Positions 38,131 to 49,100 of a stretch of 64,000 nucleotides of DNA are shown here, in pieces. The position numbers and the translations under genes are program-made. Origin of the DNA: Rhynochetos jubatus (taxonomy: Eukaryota > Chordata > Aves > Eurypygiformes > Rhynochetidae); NCBI GenBank assembly GCA_027574665.1, contig CM050655.1:3968001-4032000 (forward strand), read 5' to 3'. The number at the start of each line of letters is the position of its first letter. The first letter of the stretch is position 1. The notes below the pieces were generated by a model, which had not been told where the DNA came from, did no database searches, and saw nothing but the letters and a program-made list of their open reading frames with translations.

Positions 38131-40519
38131 ACGCCGGTAGGAAGTGTAGTACTGCTAGTCAGTAACTCTGCCAGCCCAAACCACAGCTCTGATGCCACTT
38201 TACGAGTACCTAACCAGCTCTGTATAGACTGTCCCATGCTTTCTCCTATCAGTTACCGTGTTATATATATTCTATATCATATTATCTTGCTTTCACCATC
38301 AGCTACTTTAGCTATACACTCAGCACCTGCAAAAGTACCAGCCAGACCAGTACTGCCACCACAGTTCATGCTCTGTATCATCAAAGAGGCTTTATGTCAT
38401 GTCCAGCTCCCTCCATCCTGCACAGATTGTCACTAGCCCTCAGAAAAATTATGGCCTCTCAGCTCCTCCCTCTGGCAACTCACTCAAATGCCCCATTACC
38501 TCGGCTCCACGTTAATGGTCATCAACTGCCATATTTTTCAGGCCTCTCTAGGCATCACTGCAGAAGGCATCCCTGCAATTGCCAGGGAGAGCATTAAGAA
38601 GCACTTTTCCATAAAACCCAACTACATCCTGGAACGAGAAGTTCCCACAGGAGGCTGGGTAGATCAGAAGGATAAACAAGAACAAGTTGATTCCCATTTG
38701 GTTCCTGTGCAAAGGGGGGGGGTTTACCTTCCAGCCCAGCTCAGCAGAAGTACCTCTGGTTTTTTATCTTCCCCCCTGCAGCACTTTGCAGTGGTTTGAA
38801 CTTCTATCTGCACGAAGCACTGGAGCAAACAGCTATCAGAGGAGGCTGAGCTATCCAGCGAGGGCAGCAACACCATGGACGCTGTGCTGAAACAGATGAA
38901 GTTGCAATTACCATCTAGAAGCTGGTGGCCCCAAACTGTGCCAGGCTCTGCTACAGATCAGTTTGGTACTGGGAATAGTGGCTTTGGAGCTGTTTGAACT
39001 AATGGTGGTAACCAGTAGGAAAAGCAGCCCAACACTTAGCAATGTTGGCAAACATCACCTCCTTGCCACAAAACACAGCAGCAGTTGTGTACCAGGCTGA
39101 GGAAGGGTAAACACTGGTCAGCAGAAACAAGCTAAATAGAAGAGAAAATAACCCATTCAGAAACTCGGTGTCACCATTTCCATGCCTGGAGGAACTGCTG
39201 CCTGCAGGACTCATCCCTCACAGCACACAGCATATTGCCATCCCCAGTGAAATCGCGTTCTTCAAAGCACTCACAGCTCCTCAGCCAAAATCCCATGTGC
39301 TATCCCTGCCAGCCAGCAGCCCACCACGCTGGCATTGCTGTTGTACTGCACAGCTGGATCAATCCACACAGACAGGCTGCACAAGTCCAAAGTCTGCCCT
39401 TCGGGCATATCGAAGGCAAGTGGGAAATAAGTTGGGGCCTGGGAGATAGAGAGGGAACTGCACGGAGGGCAGCAGAAAGTGATCTGGGCTTAAACCACAT
39501 ACCAAACCCTGCTGTTTCCCTGTTCTTCTACGCAAAACCCTTTCTTATTTGTGCAGCTGGGCAAACTTGGGTGGATCTGCCTCCTTTCCCAGTCAGAGTG
39601 TCCAGAATGGCCTTAAAATAAAGGATAGCAATTGACATACAGATTTCTTCAGAACGGCCTCCACCAAAAGCACTTTGTTATTTTTCTTTGTTACACGTCA
39701 GCCACTCAGCACACACACAACTTCACCCCTAAAGAGCCAGCGTGCTTCAGTGTCAAAGTAAAACCATGACCATGAGCAAAAGCCACAGGTCTGCAAAAGT
39801 CAAGGTCTACATGCGCTGACGGCATTTGCAGAGATCCACAAGCCCCAAGCAGCACCCCTCACTGGCTGCCACGTGAGGCGACCGGCAGCACAGAACTGCA
39901 GGGTGCCTCCCCACCACAGGACCAACTAAATACCACCAGCAACTCAGAGTTCACTGACTGATCCTATCAGAGAAACCAACGGGCCTCTCACCTGGGAAAC
40001 ACGGAGCATCTTCAGTTCCCAGGGCAAGCAGCAGGTGCTCAGCCTCATCAGGGTCTGCATAAGCCAAGCAAGGCTGAGCACACACCAAAGGCTCTTTTCT
40101 CCAAACTCTCTCAGGTGTTTGCTAGCTTGCCCACAGCACGGGCTGATGGCTGCCTTCAAGACACAAGCGTCCTGCGGTTAGCTTGCCGCGTCACATCTGC
40201 GTTAGGAGCAGGAGGGGAAACGGCTCCAGCAGAGGGAATGCCTGTCATCATGAAAGAAAACGTTCTCCTTAAAACATAAAATAAACCTACTTTCCCCATT
40301 TTTTTTCTGGTGTGTTATTCCCTTCTGACTGTGCTGGTGAGCCTGAACAGTTCAACAACCAAGCAATGTGAGTAACTGCAACAAATTCAGCGATCACTGG
40401 GCAGTAACCACAAGTAACTCTGTCAAAGGGCCAGCCCAAATTGCCGCAGGGTCAGTGAATCTTGCAGGATCCATAAACACTTTCTAAATACAAGCTAGAA
40501 GCAAGAAGACACCTTGCTC

Positions 40520-40534
40520 TTTTTTTTTTTTTTT
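40520..40534. repeat. T15 homopolymer
   Basis: Uninterrupted run of 15 T followed by CCCC. It lies in a pyrimidine-rich stretch that extends to about 40570. Confidence 0.9.
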
Positions 40535-41075
40535 CCCCTGATCCATGTATTCCTTTTTCTTTTATTTGATTGGTGGTTTTTTTAGCTTCTCAGACATCCT
40601 CACTTCACCTTTCGCAATGTCCATCTCAAGCAAAGAATGAGGGGACAGTGTTTAACATAATCTGATGCAGCAGAAAGAGCCAAAACAACCCAAAGGAGAA
40701 ATCTGTACATTAAAATTTCCTCCCTTCCCTTTCCTCTCATACCTTCCCCACCCAACTATAATAAAATAACACCAGATACTAACTATGCCCGCAGTGTTAG
40801 ACTCCAGCCAGCATTCAGCATGAGAGTCCTCTATTAATGCGAGTGGAAATAAGTGAGGTTTTGTCACATCCCGATCCACATTACAGCAGACATAATCAGC
40901 CATTGCTGCAGAAGCTTTCAAAAAAAAAAAGCTCAAATGAACAGAAATTGGTAAGATAAAAAAGCCACTATATAAATCATATTCTTCTCATTAATGTTAT
41001 GCGTTTTTATTTTCCACGAATCAAAACAGCGTATTTTGTGAGTATTCAGAAATCACAGTCGTATTCTGAAATGTT

Positions 41076-41093
41076 TAATTTACATGCAAATTA
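41076..41093. promoter_or_regulatory. Near-palindromic POU octamer motif
   Basis: TAATTTACATGCAAATTA contains a perfect octamer (ATGCAAAT, 41084-41091), the target of POU-domain factors. It is an 18-bp palindrome with a single mismatched base pair. Its arms, TAATTT and AAATTA, carry homeodomain TAAT cores. A dimer-type site is plausible but unproven. Confidence 0.3.
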
Positions 41094-41581
41094 GACTCAG
41101 GGACCTACTAGTAGCAGATATTCCCTTTCAGTCATAAACGGGCCTTTAAGCCTAAGTAAAAGGATAATATTATGGCAACAAGATTATTACTGGTCTCGTA
41201 AAAGTTTAGCTTCGAAACGCCATACAGATTTGATTCAGTGAGCAGGAATCATAACACAGAAGGGAAAAAAAAGAGACATTAAAACAATGAAAAATCTGGA
41301 TCACCAGAGCAGCAAATGCAAAAGTGCTTAATTTTAGAATAAACATAATAAACCAAAGATTTTTGGAATCACACCACTTTCTAACGTGCTGACAGGGTCT
41401 CTATGTCACCTTTATTCTGCCAGAGAAAATGTTGGCAGTTTACACTATTTGGTCCACAATCTCGTACTTTAGCCCAATATGTCTGAATGCTGTACTACTT
41501 ACAATGGTTTCATACTGGTGACAGACACTGAAGGAGTAGCTTAGCAAGAGAAGGCATTAATACCCAAAGCCTGACGATTCC

Positions 41582-42115
41582 GCTGGTGAGGCCTCCCCTG
41601 GAGTGCTGTGTCCAGTGCTGGGCTCCTCAGCTCCAGAAGGACAAGGAGCTACTGGAGAGGGCCCAGTGCAGGGACACTGAGATGATGAAGGGCCTGGAGC
41701 ACCTTCCATGTGAGGAAAGGCTGAAAGAGCTGGGGCTGTTCAGCTGGGAGAAGAGGAGGCTGAGGGGGATCTTATCAATGCTGATCAGTATCTGAAGGGG
41801 GGGTGTCAGGAGGGTGGGGCCAGGCTCTTCTCAGTGGTGTCCAGTGACAGGACGAGGGGCAATGGCCATCAACTGGGAAACGGAAGGTTCACCCTGAACG
41901 TGAGGAAAGCCTTCTTCCCTGTGAGGGTGACAGAGCCCTGGGACAGGCTGCCCAGAGAGGGGGGAGTCTCCTTCCCTGGAGACTTTCCAAAGCCGCCTGG
42001 ACTTGTTCCTGTGTGACCTGCTCTAGGGGATCCTGCTGTGGCAGTCCAACCCCCCTGTTGGACTAGATGATCTCTGGAGGTCCCTTCCAACCCCGAACAC
42101 TCTGTGATTCTGTGT
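41582..42115 (+). mobile_element. CR1 LINE, largest copy
   Basis: About 534 bp of CR1 3' sequence. It begins at CTGGTGAGGCCTCCCCTGGA and continues through GGGCTCCTCAGCTCCAGAAG and the region encoding the end of ORF2. It finishes with TTGGACTAGATGATCTCTGG, GGTCCCTTCCAACCCCGAAC and ACTCTGTGATTCTGTG. The mid-section differs clearly from the copies at 35213 and 55360 (for example CCCTGGAGACTTTCCAAAGC), so it belongs to a separate subfamily. It is 5'-truncated like nearly all CR1 copies. It keeps the most ORF2-derived coding sequence in the window, described as a separate pseudogene entry. Target-site duplications are not evident. Confidence 0.95.
41586..42016 (+). pseudogene. CR1 ORF2 C-terminal remnant, frameshifted
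   Basis: CR1 ORF2 encodes the endonuclease/reverse transcriptase used for retrotransposition. Only the region after the reverse-transcriptase domain remains. The first part, 41586 to about 41763, reads in one frame and shows the family's [18 protein letters not shown] block (about residues 36-53). A one-base loss in the G-run at 41764-41768 then shifts the frame. The family-like reading continues in the next frame from about 41768, with SSDRTRGNGHQL near 41840 and the FFPVRVTEPWDRLPRE block near 41914-41961. It ends at a TGA at 42014-42016. No catalytic domain is present, so it is certainly non-functional. The open frames either side of the shift are not independent genes. Confidence 0.85.
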
Positions 42116-43970
42116 ATCCAAAGGCAGAACTCCATCATGCATTTAACCACAACAGCTCTGTCTGGTACAAGCCTTGAAAAACAACCCTCCAGAGAATTCT
42201 TTGAATGCAAGTTTCACCAAAGCACCAGACTATTCAGGAGCTGCACCTTGTGAGGGCAGAGGTACAGTATTTATCCTTCATCATCCCTTAAACAAATAAG
42301 AATGTTATTTGATGGAAAACTGCATGTCCTGAAACCACACCAAAATAAAATAGGCTTTTTTCTAATGCTTCACACTAGGTTAGGCAAGTAGGAGACACTT
42401 AAATATAAAAGAAACCTTTCCCCTTTGCCTGCCGCTGGCTCAAGAGGTCTAAATGGACCAGCTCTAATGACATCTTAAATGCAGTATATGAAAAAGATGC
42501 GTTTTCACATTTGAGCCCCTCCCATAGAAACAGAGGGCATCAGGCATCTTGCAAAACCAAACCTTTTTATCTGCAAAAGACAAAAATCTTTGGATTAGCC
42601 CCTATTTCAAGGACAACATCAGTTTGTATAACTCCCAATCTTACTATACGTAGAAATAAAACATAGCATCAGGATGTTGTCCATGGGTGTGAGTACAACA
42701 GCAACGTGAACCTGCAGAAAGCCCACAATGGCTTCACAGTAAAGCAAGAGTATAATAAGAAATTGGTGGGAAGGGCATAGAAATGCCATGACAATGTCAG
42801 CAAGAGCCTTTTGCACTGTGATAGGAAAACAATTCGAATGCTACTTACGTAGAGGTTCTTATTACAAGGTTTTCACGTTGGAAAATTAGTTTAGCAAAAT
42901 GATTTCCATGCGTGGCTGCAGAATTTTCACACCCATGCTGTTACTAAGCACAGGCCTAATTTCTACCCTCCTGTGTGGTGTGCAGCTTTCACTGAAGTGT
43001 GAGATGCTGCAAAGGTGATCTCAGTCAAGAACGTGCAATTAGACCCTTGTTTCGGGGTCAACCTGGTAGCGAATTGGCAACAGTCGTTTCATCACACAGC
43101 TGGAGAAGGAGGAGATCTTGCCCTTGCAGTGATGGATAAAGATACTGTAAATTAAACCAGCAGCCCAAGTGAGTTCCATCTCCAGAGACAGGCCTGTCAC
43201 ACCACTCATTTAAGTAGGGCTTTGCAACAGGAAATGAAAGAAGTAGGTAAGACTCATCTGTTTGGGCTTCAGGCTGGGCAGTGACAAGCTAAACGCTCCA
43301 TTACCAAACTAAAAACAGGCTAACATGCTTTGCTTTCAAAAACACTTTCCCTGGGAGACGAGGCTCCTAACCACAGCCAGGTCCCGGCTCCCATCAACCA
43401 GGTAACATATTTTGCCAGTGCCACACAAAGCAGAGTCGGATGGGGAGCAGCTAAAACCCATTTGCCGGGAAGAGCGTGGAAGCGTGCCTGTCTCCATCTG
43501 CGAGCACCCTCTGACACCTGTGACTGCTGCTATGCTGTAACCTTCTCATGACCCTGTCATTCCTCTGGTCTTAAAAAATTACTGTGCAGTGAAAGATAGA
43601 TTCCCCTGCATAGAAAAGTCCTCATATATAGGACAAAAAAAGAGGAGGGAGGAATCTGACCAGTTAAACACGGACAAGCCACCGTCCCAAAGTCTCTGTG
43701 AGAGCAATAAAGGGCACTTAGTGTCTGCCAGACAGATGGTACCTGTCTTCCCTGTCCTGCACTCTCCAACTCATTTTCTCCCAACACCCTCAAGTATACC
43801 CTAAGATTTAATATTATAAATGTCCTTAGCTAGTTTAAGTACTTCAACAATTTCACTTCTTAATTATGCTCCAAGCAAAAAAAATCCATTTTTCGGACTT
43901 TCCCTGGACAGAAAGTCCATCTGTTATCTTGGCTATTCTACTCCATGATATATTTTTTTACCAGCTTACC

Positions 43971-43993
43971 TTTTTTTTTCCTTTTTTTTTTTT
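43971..43993. repeat. Interrupted poly(T), T9-CC-T12
   Basis: Nine T, two C, then twelve T, followed by AAATTGG. On the minus strand it reads as an A-rich run, but no retrocopy is recognisable next to it. Confidence 0.9.
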
Positions 43994-44884
43994 AAATTGG
44001 ATGACCACAACTTGACCCTCTGCTCCAAGAACCTCCAACAAAGTGCTTCTTACAGTGTTAACACAGTAACTTGGAGATAGCCGTTTTCCCCGCTTGACCC
44101 AGACCAGTATCTTATTAAACAAGTCCTGCTGCCGCCGCTGCTTACACAGTAGGCTGGGGATTTAAATGTGACATACCTACTTTGATTTCCTTGACAAAGA
44201 CAGGATTTGACTTTTAAGCTTTCTAGGTATCCCCATGCCTGCAAATATTACACATGCGAATTTAGGATATTAACTTATAGAGCAGAGGATTTATGTGTAT
44301 GGCTGTGAATATTTGATGTTGGCGATGGAGAAACATTTACAGTGTGTCGGCTTCCACTGAAAACCTAGTTATGTTATTTATGTCAGGATCTGCAAGACAA
44401 AGCTTGAACTTCTGTTTCGAAAGATGAAGTTTTTTGACTGAAATTAACTATTCCCATTACAAATGTCCCTAATGCAGAAAGGAGAAATTTCAGCTGCCTG
44501 AAGTGGTGGTAGCACACAGCCCCAGTTATGGAGGGAGGCTGGTGTTTCCTGGGGATATGTAATCATTTCTTCTCTCAACTTTTCTGCACCCCTCAAGGCA
44601 ACGGGGTTTTCTTCACTGAAATGTTCCCATACAGGTATCTTTGCATCACTCTCAGTTCTTCCTGTCATCACTCCATTTCCTGAATAATTTCATAGCTCAC
44701 TGCTCTGACCCTCTCCTAGTCTTTCCATTTTTTTCAATTTGAAGAGAGCAACCACATTACCTGTGATTTATTAGGATTTTATCTATGGCTAATTATGACT
44801 GATTTCAATAACCTGTTTTTCAAGCTCTCACAAACTATCGATTAGCGCACACGTTCTTTAAAACCCTTGCCTCGGATTCACACA

Positions 44885-45245
44885 CTACATTAACTCATTA
44901 ATGATTCCTACAATAACTGAATAACAACATGATAAATCATTCCAACCGCCGCAAAATTTGCACGTGCCAGCTCTTAACCTCGTTCCGCCTGATCCCGTGC
45001 AGGGGACCATGTAAATACAGTTCACTGTGCTAATTAATCTGTTGTGTTCTCTACAGAACAAAGTAATAAACAGCTTAATCAGGCAAAAAGGTTTGGAAAG
45101 GCTCACATGCCCACTTTGATGTGGTGAACGTTTCATAATGTAGCCATTTAGACCGACTATGGCTGCAAAGCAGGAAAGGAAAAGGAATGCTTTCATCTGT
45201 GTGCGTGTTCTACGTATACACATACATGCAGAGCAATTAATATCT
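44885..45245. promoter_or_regulatory. Candidate homeodomain-rich enhancer-like stretch
   Basis: Within about 360 bp there are repeated TAAT/ATTA words, including CATTAATGATT, GCTAATTAATC and GCAATTAAT, plus a CACGTG E-box at 44961-44966. Scattered CpGs are also present (CCGCCGC, CGTTCCGCC). This mix resembles conserved noncoding enhancers near vertebrate developmental genes, but conservation cannot be judged from one sequence. Confidence 0.2.
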
Positions 45246-46080
45246 AAACGGAGCTCGTTGAGAGGATTTCTTTATGGACAGCGAAGGAAAAAAGGCACTT
45301 AAGAAAACAAATCTTCCCACCTATTGCATTTTCTTGAGTGGGGTGTGATGATGGAGAGACCAAACAGCTGGATTAAACCAGCTTCCTGACCCTTAGAGGG
45401 TTGGATTCGGCTGAACTGAACCTCATTCCCCATGTGTGTGTGCTAGGACTGCTCCTACATTACCAACGCTGTGCAAAGTGGCTCCAAGAACAATAAACAC
45501 TTTTTTCTTGGCTCCTAGTAAAACATATTGGCTATATTTTATTTTTATTGGCTACATCTAATGTAAATATATAATATAAATTAATGTAAGGGTGTTATTG
45601 TTATTTTTTAAAAATGTTTGAATGGAAAACCTTTACCCCTTTTCTAGATATAATTGGAATACCCCTGGATCTTGCAAATGCTCCAGCATCTTCACAAGCT
45701 CTAAGCCAGCCTGAAGTCACAAATGAGTTTGACATATGGATGAATCTGGGCCTACACATTTTGCTTCGCTGGCCTGTTGTATTAGGTCCAGTTTCACAGT
45801 GAACAAAGCAAGTCAACATGGTCACCACAAGGACAGCTTTTGGTCTAACACGCAACGAAATAGCTTTTTGCAACTTATGACGGAGCGCTCCTACTAAACT
45901 AAGGGGAGGGAAAGTGAAGCACAGAATGAGACAGACCAGCCTTCTTACCGAGTTTTACTCCATGCAACCTAAAATTGCTTTTTCTCCAGGAATCCCTGAG
46001 TATATTGGGCAATTATAAACAAATTTGATAAAATGTGGAAGTCTCAGAAGGTTTTAAGTTCCTACAAGATTTTGAACACT

Positions 46081-46109
46081 GCTGAGGGGACAAAAGCACG
46101 CCCCTCAGT
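46081..46109. other. Hairpin, 8 bp plus G-T pair
   Basis: CTGAGGGG (46082-46089) is the exact reverse complement of CCCCTCAG (46101-46108), with an 11-nt loop. G46081 and T46109 add a wobble pair. It lies directly before a second, stronger hairpin, and the two share the CAG at 46106-46108 in an alternative fold. Confidence 0.55.
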
Positions 46110-46116
46110 CCGCAAC

Positions 46117-46156
46117 CCTTTGGTAAGTGGAGAAGTAAGTCTCCACTTACGGAAGG
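46117..46156. other. Strong hairpin, perfect 11-bp core
   Basis: GTAAGTGGAGA (46123-46133) pairs perfectly with TCTCCACTTAC (46140-46150) around a 6-nt AGTAAG loop. After one G/G mismatch the stem resumes with a T-G wobble and four Watson-Crick pairs (46117-46120 with 46153-46156). In an alternative fold CAGTCC (46106-46111) pairs with GGACTG (46155-46160), with an internal bulge, giving a 55-nt structure. An 11-bp perfect arm with a short loop is not expected often by chance in 64 kb. Confidence 0.6.
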
Positions 46157-49100
46157 ACTGCAGACTAAGTTCAGTAATTACATGCCACTGCTGAGGAGCA
46201 TACACGGGCTGCTCATCACTTGGCACACCCATCCCTCAAACCCAGCCATGATACTTCCCTCCTCTTCTGCAGAAACCAACTGGAGACATGAGACGATACT
46301 CAGGATACCATGGGGACACTGGAGATACTCAAGTGAGAGAATTACAATAGCAGGCAAGAGCTGCAAAGCCTTGTGAATTCAGGTCTGGTTCCTTCTGCTG
46401 TAAACATAAGGACTTGCTTATCTCTTTTAACTGTAAAAATGCTGATACAAAGTTGGGACTCCTAAGTAGATAAACAACTTTTCATTTTTATGTTGCTCTA
46501 AATAAATGTCAACAGTAACATTCACATGGTAAACCCAACTACTAAGACTGAATCCTATTAAAAAAACCTCACACTATAGTTTGAACTTGGAAAACCACTT
46601 GCTTGTGGTTAACGGAGGAGCAGCTCTACCTCTAAAGAGCTCCGACTACCTCCAATTCTCTGCCGGAGGCTCTCTTTCAGGAATTACAGCTCAGGGACAG
46701 AGCTGTTACCTACCATTTATACAGACACGAAGCACGTAAAACATTATACAGTAGCAGAAACCACTTTGGTTTAAGCTGGCAATGGAAGTTATTATCACCT
46801 AGCAGCTGTTTAGTAACCCGCGTTGAATGAACTTGTAGCTCCAGCTCCAGAGGGACAAGAGGAAAAGTTCACAAAAAGCTTCAAAACACCAAAGCACAGC
46901 TGCAGCACTGCCAACTCTGAGGGGTTTTTGTGCGGCTATGCTTGAAATTCACTGCAAAGATAAAGTTTCCTTTGCAAGGATGGTTAAACCCAGATGAGCT
47001 TGGCCATCTGGTATTGAGGGCAGCTAAAACTGAAGCAATGCCAGGGAAACGCAAGAGGCAGCAGCAGCGCTGCCACATCCCAGAGGCACTGGGCGCCTTT
47101 ACATGTTCCTTCGGCTACGCAGGCAAGACGCTGCCTCGGCGTCTGTGGCACTGCCTCATTTGATCACCTCCCTGTGGATCTCCCAGTGCCAGCTGTTCAA
47201 GTGCCACACGTAAGTTAATCCAAGCTCATCTCAGCTCTGAATGCTCCCAGGCTTGGGTAAAGCAGAAGTGCAAGTGCAGAGGGCCAAGTCTTTCCCCGTA
47301 GGAAGTACCAGGTATAGACATTCCCTGTCTCTGGGACAGACCTGCTCCACTTCCCAGCTACGGGTAATATCCCGTACTGGAGACCCTCAGGCTTCACCTT
47401 CCTCTTCCTCCTTGCTGTTTTCAATTTGTTAGGGTCAAGTTCACCTTTTTCAAGCAGATGTGCTTTTTGCTACCAGCCGGTACAGGTTTTTACCAAGCAG
47501 GATATATGCCTGCATACCTGTTCTAAATGCTCATCAGAGCACGTCCCGGCCGTCGCCTCATCTGCCTGAATTACCAGCCTCGAGACTTCACAGAGGAAGA
47601 TGAAGGACAGCATATTTGCAGTAGGGATCTTTCAGAACATGAAGTTGATGTTTTCCTCCAGTTCATCCGAAATTCTGCTGCACTGGGGACTTCTTTATAT
47701 GAATCTAAAAAGTCTATTTGTATGAAACCGAATGAACTTCAAATAAGCGCCAGGAAATAAAATACCATATGGCATATTCAGATTCATGGGGTTGCTATCC
47801 CGCTTAATAAATCTTCCTTTACTTACATTTTTTATAAAAGTATTGTATCCTACAGGGATTTTAATTTTGTGTCTGCAAAGGAGGTTAATATATTAGATTT
47901 TAGTGTATACAGATTAAATGAGGACTTTTGAAAATTCTCAAACTTATCTGCTCAGCTAAATAAATTTTCTGACTTTGCATTTGGGGTAATTGTAATAGAG
48001 TTTTTGATCCCTGGGTAGATGGATGTAATAGTCCTATAAATCCCAGATTTTCAACATCTTCAAAGACTATAAAATGTTTATGAGAGAATATGGTTTTAGA
48101 GACATCTGGTGGTTATATAATCCTAAGGAGAGAAATCAACAGTGAAAGTATTAAACATAAATTCTACTTTTTCCACAAAAGTATCCCTTAAAGAGAAAAA
48201 GAGATTAGCTTATTCACTGTCTCTCTGCACGCTGAGGTAGGTAATTTGCCACAAGAGGCAGCCTTGTTTATGGCACCTTGGCGGCTTGGCTCACATTAGA
48301 AGAAAAGAAGAAAAAGATTTTTCAAGATAAATTAATGTATGTTTCTTTCAATAGCATTTATACTTATCACAGTTTAGCCAGAGTATGACAGGGGCAAGAG
48401 AGTGGAGATACTGAATACTTTAAAACCTCCTGCTAGACAAAAGTTGTTATCTCTGCTTGCATCACCTTAGCTGGTCTTTTGTTCTAACTTCTGGTGTGCT
48501 CTTTTTTTTTTGCTGTTTGAAAGTTCACCAGCTCTCCAATATACTCTGTACTGAAATGCTTGCCTACACCTAGAATAGCTCCGAAACAAAATATCATCCT
48601 TAACTTGTTAGGCTGACAATACAAGTACAAGTACTCTAAAGTAAAAGAGCCATACTTTTCTATATTCATTAATAACATACATTAATGATTATCAGAGTGA
48701 TTTATAAAGATTTGTCATTTATGTCCTTATTAAAACTTCAAGTATTTGGTACCCAGTTGAAAACTCCTCCGTATCCCCACAGATCTCCTACTGGCATATG
48801 AAGCACAGAATTACTTGTTTGGAGACATCAAATCAAATCCTGCTTTCAGTTACAGTAAGTAAATCCAAAAGGAAAAATCTCCACTTCAGTGAAGCAAGAA
48901 ATCACTTCAGATTTAAGTAAGAGTGAAAAGACTGAATCAGCCTCACCTTCCGTACCTAAGATGAGAGAGTTGTGACTGGAAGAGAACAAAAAATTCCTGA
49001 CAAGCCCACGCTGTAATATGGATTCAAAGGATTTTAAGGCAAAAGGAGGATTGAAAATTCACAGCTTCTGCTGTTTGGAGGGCGAACTGCTCCTTTTGGT

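Larger units (their letters stand above)
35417..41581. other. Noncoding DNA, no gene recognised
   Basis: No coding exon is recognisable. The block holds a perfect octamer ATGCAAAT (35872-35879) beside a TAATTAG word, a CpG cluster near 37.33-37.43 kb, a near-palindromic AT stretch at about 37671-37690 and a CTCF-like site near 37.74 kb. It also holds a 29-bp period duplication near 38.1 kb, a G9 run at 38714-38722, a T15 run at 40520-40534 and a palindromic POU-type motif at 41076-41093. Frames around 38.5-39.6 kb reach 128 codons but resemble nothing I know. Confidence 0.6.

Noticed and set aside
38714-38722. G9 run considered as a functional element
   Set aside because: A single homopolymer with no neighbouring G-runs that could form a quadruplex; likely slippage.
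41800-41825. G-rich segment considered as a G-quadruplex
   Set aside because: It lies inside the CR1 copy and one loop exceeds the usual length; it is a property of the element family rather than a local signal.
43633-43653. Purine run that might be a retroviral polypurine tract
   Set aside because: It is not followed by an LTR-like start and no related LTR copy is present; simple purine richness explains it.
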